Origin: UBA5158 sp040389045
Lineage (GTDB): Bacteria > Pseudomonadota > Gammaproteobacteria > DSM-16500
Reading direction: 5' to 3'
Assembly (NCBI GenBank): GCA_040389045.1
Contig: JAZKAT010000051.1
Coordinates: 1 to 63,388 of the forward strand
DNA: 63,388 bases
Each line of letters opens with the position of its first letter. Within the stretch, counting starts at the first letter, position 1. The position numbers were made by a program, and so were the translations under genes. The notes under the pieces were generated by a model. The model saw nothing but the letters and a program-made list of their open reading frames with translations. It did no database searches and was not told where the DNA came from. This document shows positions 61,118-63,388 of the stretch, one piece after another.

Positions 61118-62356
61118 ATGATATTTGATGCCCTCATAATTGGGGCTGGCCCTGCGGGAAGTACTACAGCGTTGTTACTCGCGACAGCGGGTTGGTCGGT
61201 AGGTTTAGTTGAAAAACAGGTTTTTCCTCGTCGAAAAGTTTGTGGTGAATTCATTTCAGCGACCAGTTTGCCATTATTGCAAAAACTGGGTATTGCGGAT
61301 TTTTATTTGCAGGATAGTGGGCCAGAAGTGCGGCGGGTTGGACTGTTTGCGGCGAATACGGTGATTGCTTCGGCGATGCCGCCTGCCAATCATTCATTGA
61401 GCAACTGGGGACGGGCGTTTGGGCGGGAACATTTGGATAGCGCCTTGCTGGCCAGGGCGGTTAGTGCGGGGGTAACGCTTTGGCAACCGTGGGTTATTAA
61501 TTCTTTGGAGCGTAAGGCGGGTTTATTTACCGCTACTGTTGCAGCTAACGAACAAACAACTACCATTACGGCGCGTGTGGTAATCATGGCGCAGGGTTCC
61601 TGGGAGCGGGGTATTGGGTGCTCGGCAAAGGTTTATCCGCATCAGCCTGCTGATTTGTTAGCGTTTAAAGCGCATTTCAAAAATGCTACGCTGGCACCAG
61701 ACCTTATGCCACTTTTGGCATTTCCGGGTGGCTATGGGGGCATGGTTCATAGCAGTGATAAGCGCGTGACTCTTTCATGTTGTATTCGTCGTGATACGTT
61801 GGAAACTATTCGTAAACAGCATTTAGGATTGCCAGCGGCGGAAGCGGTGCTGCGGCATATCAAGGCTTCGTGTCTTGGTGTGCGCGAAGTACTTGCGGAT
61901 GCGGAGCGTGTTGATAAATGGCTGGCGGCGGGGCCCATCCGTCCCGGAATTCGCAAATGTTATGAGGATGGTGTTTTTTTCGTTGGCAATATTGCAGGTG
62001 AAGCCCATCCTATTGTGGCGGAGGGCATTAGCATGGCAATGCAATCAGGATGGTTGCTGGCGGAAGTTTTAATTGCAGGTAAGAAGGAATTATTTTCGGG
62101 GAAAAATATTGATTTAGCGGGACAGAAATATACTAAGCAATGGCGAGTGCATTTTGCGAACCGCATTCATGCGGCGGCCTTTTTTTCAAAAATAGCGATT
62201 CGGCCGTGGGCAGTAATGTTTCTATTACCCCTTGTGAAACAGTTCCCTGGAATTTTAACGTTCGGAGCAAAGCTAAGTGGGAAAATCAAACAAGTAGTCT
62301 TCCATCATTCTTCACCTCTCCCCTTGTGGGAGAGGTCGACGCGTAGCGGCGGGTGA
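61118..62356 (+). CDS. FAD-dependent oxidoreductase (geranylgeranyl-reductase-like) with repeat-derived C-terminus
   Basis: The 412-residue flavoprotein has the dinucleotide motif ALIIGAGPAGSTTALLLA, then LVEKQVFPRRKVCGEFIS, the central GRE-H segment (FGREHLDSALL) and GNIAGEAHPIVAEGISMAMQSG, the second FAD motif. It belongs to the group of tryptophan-halogenase/geranylgeranyl-reductase-like enzymes often found with type III polyketide synthases and a methyltransferase; a methyltransferase of that kind is convergent here. The last about 17 residues (HHSSPLPLWERSTRSGG) are read from repeat C, so the original end was probably replaced when the repeat inserted. The catalytic part is complete. Confidence 0.85.
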   Translation: MIFDALIIGAGPAGSTTALLLATAGWSVGLVEKQVFPRRKVCGEFISATSLPLLQKLGIADFYLQDSGPEVRRVGLFAANTVIASAMPPANHSLSNWGRAFGREHLDSALLARAVSAGVTLWQPWVINSLERKAGLFTATVAANEQTTTITARVVIMAQGSWERGIGCSAKVYPHQPADLLAFKAHFKNATLAPDLMPLLAFPGGYGGMVHSSDKRVTLSCCIRRDTLETIRKQHLGLPAAEAVLRHIKASCLGVREVLADAERVDKWLAAGPIRPGIRKCYEDGVFFVGNIAGEAHPIVAEGISMAMQSGWLLAEVLIAGKKELFSGKNIDLAGQKYTKQWRVHFANRIHAAAFFSKIAIRPWAVMFLLPLVKQFPGILTFGAKLSGKIKQVVFHHSSPLPLWERSTRSGG

Positions 62357-62362
62357 GGGGTG
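62311..62362. repeat. Family C repeat, partly coding
   Basis: Reverse complement of the copy at 27753-27806, from TTCACCTCTCCCCTTGTGGG to CGGGTGAGGGGTG. The first 46 bases supply the last codons and the stop of the FAD oxidoreductase gene. Confidence 0.92.
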
Positions 62363-62388
62363 CTTGTTTATAAAAAAATTATGTAAAT

Positions 62389-62421
62389 GTAGGTTGGGCT
62401 GAACGCAGTGAAGCCCAACAG
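62389..62421. repeat. Family B repeat, single copy with two changes
   Basis: GTAGGTTGGGCTGAACGCAG ... AAGCCCAACAG, matching the arm at 36434 with A for G at two places in the loop. It lies in the 190-bp gap between the convergent oxidoreductase and methyltransferase genes. Confidence 0.85.
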
Positions 62422-62437
62422 TTTTTGGCTTTGGAAG

Positions 62438-62547
62438 GGTAAGAGGTGAGGTTATGATTTCCAAACACGCTGTGAATACATCCCTGTACGCTCTGGAAAA
62501 TCATCCCTGATTTTCAAGGTTTGGAAATCATAACCTCACCTCTTACC
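62438..62547. mobile_element. 110-bp inverted-repeat element (second MITE-like element)
   Basis: Perfect 28-bp terminal arms (62438-62465 and 62520-62547), beginning GGTAAGAGGTGAGGTT and ending AACCTCACCTCTTACC, surround a 54-bp centre with a smaller imperfect hairpin (AAATCATCCCTGATTTT). The right end touches the stop codon of the methyltransferase gene. No clear target duplication is seen and there is no coding capacity. Its arms are unrelated to those of the element at 47140. Confidence 0.75.
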
Positions 62548-63276
62548 TTAAGCAGTTGTGGATAGTCGAGTGTGGTGCGGAGGTTCTTTTAATAATACTA
62601 ATTGCCAGCGAAATGGAAAGTACCATTTAAGTTGATAATTTTGAATTCCGGCTTGCTGCAATAATAATTCCCATTCCTTGCGCGTAAAACCTCTGCGTAT
62701 TGAAATTAATCCATCATGAGTAATTAAACGGTTTCGAAATAATGGGCTGACCAGCTTATACAACCCATGGGCTAAGCCATGTCTATGTAAGTCATTTATG
62801 ATAACTGCTTTCCCCGCTGCAAAATGGGCTTGTTGTAAAAAGTTAATTAATTCCTTATCTGTTAAGTGATGGCAAACTAAGGTAATTAAAATGATATCGA
62901 AGCTATTTTCAGGCAGCAAAAGTTCGGGTTGTTGTTGCAATTCAAATGCAACATTAAGATTGGGCTGGTTTATTCGCCAGGCTTTCAATGTCTGTTGTGC
63001 TTCGCTGATGGCGGCAGTGGAGATATCCGTGCCTAGCATTTTCATTTGCGGAAAAAATTTATTTAAATGTAATAAAAACAAACCACCACCACAACCTACG
63101 TCCAGCACGGTGGAATTTTTTAAGAAATTTTTGAGGGTTTTTACGGTGCTACGGAAGAAGCCAAATAGTTTGTTTATGGTAAATAGTTTTTTTAGACAGT
63201 GGGCGTATTCGTCTGAGGTGTAATAGGCGGGCCCAAGATCTAGAAGTTCTTTTTCCTGTGAACGTTCAGTTAGCAT
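62548..63276 (-). CDS. Class I SAM-dependent methyltransferase (type III PKS-associated type)
   Basis: The 242-residue protein has the SAM motif STVLDVGCGGGLFLLHL (near residue 57), the acidic LGTDIS after the second strand, and SFDIILITLVCHHL. The C-terminal half has VIINDLHRHGLAH, LITHDGLISIRRGFTRKEW and YFPFRWQLVLL, blocks that I associate with methyltransferases coded beside type III polyketide synthases and FAD oxidoreductases. GGAGGAG lies 8 bp before ATG 63276. The gene upstream on this strand lies beyond the window and could be the synthase. The convergent oxidoreductase at 61118 is the likely partner. Confidence 0.85.
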   Translation of the reverse strand: MLTERSQEKELLDLGPAYYTSDEYAHCLKKLFTINKLFGFFRSTVKTLKNFLKNSTVLDVGCGGGLFLLHLNKFFPQMKMLGTDISTAAISEAQQTLKAWRINQPNLNVAFELQQQPELLLPENSFDIILITLVCHHLTDKELINFLQQAHFAAGKAVIINDLHRHGLAHGLYKLVSPLFRNRLITHDGLISIRRGFTRKEWELLLQQAGIQNYQLKWYFPFRWQLVLLKEPPHHTRLSTTA

Positions 63277-63293
63277 TCCAAATTCTCCTCCCC

Positions 63294-63381
63294 TGTCATT
63301 CCCGCGCAGGCGGAAATCTATTCCTTGTAACTGCAGAAGCTGCAGGCCCTCACAATGGATTCCCGCCTACGCGGGAATGAC
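63294..63381. repeat. Family A repeat, inverted pair at window end
   Basis: A forward arm with two changed bases (GCGGAAATCTATT) and a complete reverse arm ending GCGGGAATGACA enclose about 30 bp that contain an extra small palindrome (CTGCAGAAGCTGCAG). It is upstream of the methyltransferase gene. Confidence 0.9.
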
Positions 63382-63388
63382 ACAAGGG

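Overview
The window is a piece of a gammaproteobacterial chromosome. Conserved blocks (ispB / rplU-rpmA-obgE; ribF-ileS-lspA; leuS-lptE-holA-nadD-rsfS-rlmH; tamA-tamB; lnt; nth; sdhA) together with an IcmD/DotP-like protein and an LbtU-type porin point to Legionellales (Legionella/Coxiella relatives), probably a host-associated bacterium with a Dot/Icm type IVB secretion system. The genus cannot be fixed from the sequence alone. Coding density is high, no gene-free stretch exceeds 300 bases, and several families of short palindromic repeats fill the intergenic spaces.

Layout. 1-2950: tRNA-Pro, ispB and the L21-L27-Obg operon. 3036-7699: MFS exporter, rpsT (S20 with an extra basic tail), a membrane sulfatase-like enzyme and a DsbA-like protein. 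7795-15054: a surface-glycan locus in which a GtrC/GtrA/GtrB-like lipid-linked sugar transfer module is followed by an epimerase, a thiamine-diphosphate enzyme and a NeuB-like synthase. 15286-23630: murJ, then three unrecognised genes (coiled-coil repeat protein, proline-rich protein, helical protein), then ribF-ileS. 23737-33438: lspA, a hydrolase, icmD-like plus a lipoprotein, the leuS operon and lnt. 33652-44730: LbtU-like porin, LOG protein, DUF1841, nth, ArnC-like transferase, tamAB, P1 peptidase and nitrilase-family amidase.

44862-54519 is the most striking region. A two-TM GAF histidine kinase leads an operon holding two successive copies of [YfiR-like periplasmic protein + TonB-dependent receptor]. 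A REC-PAS-GGDEF-EAL c-di-GMP regulator converges on it from the other side. This arrangement suggests an outer-membrane-to-cytoplasm sensing relay ending in c-di-GMP. Between the two sides lie a 114-bp miniature inverted-repeat element and a 100-N assembly gap flanked by an exact 55-bp duplication, which is almost certainly an assembly artefact.

54638-63388: a host-attachment-family protein, alcohol dehydrogenase, sdhA without its usual sdhCDB partners, a YciA-like thioesterase, another unrecognised protein, a CPA1 antiporter, and an FAD oxidoreductase facing a methyltransferase of the type often found with type III polyketide synthases. All calls come from reading sequence and motifs; no database search was run.
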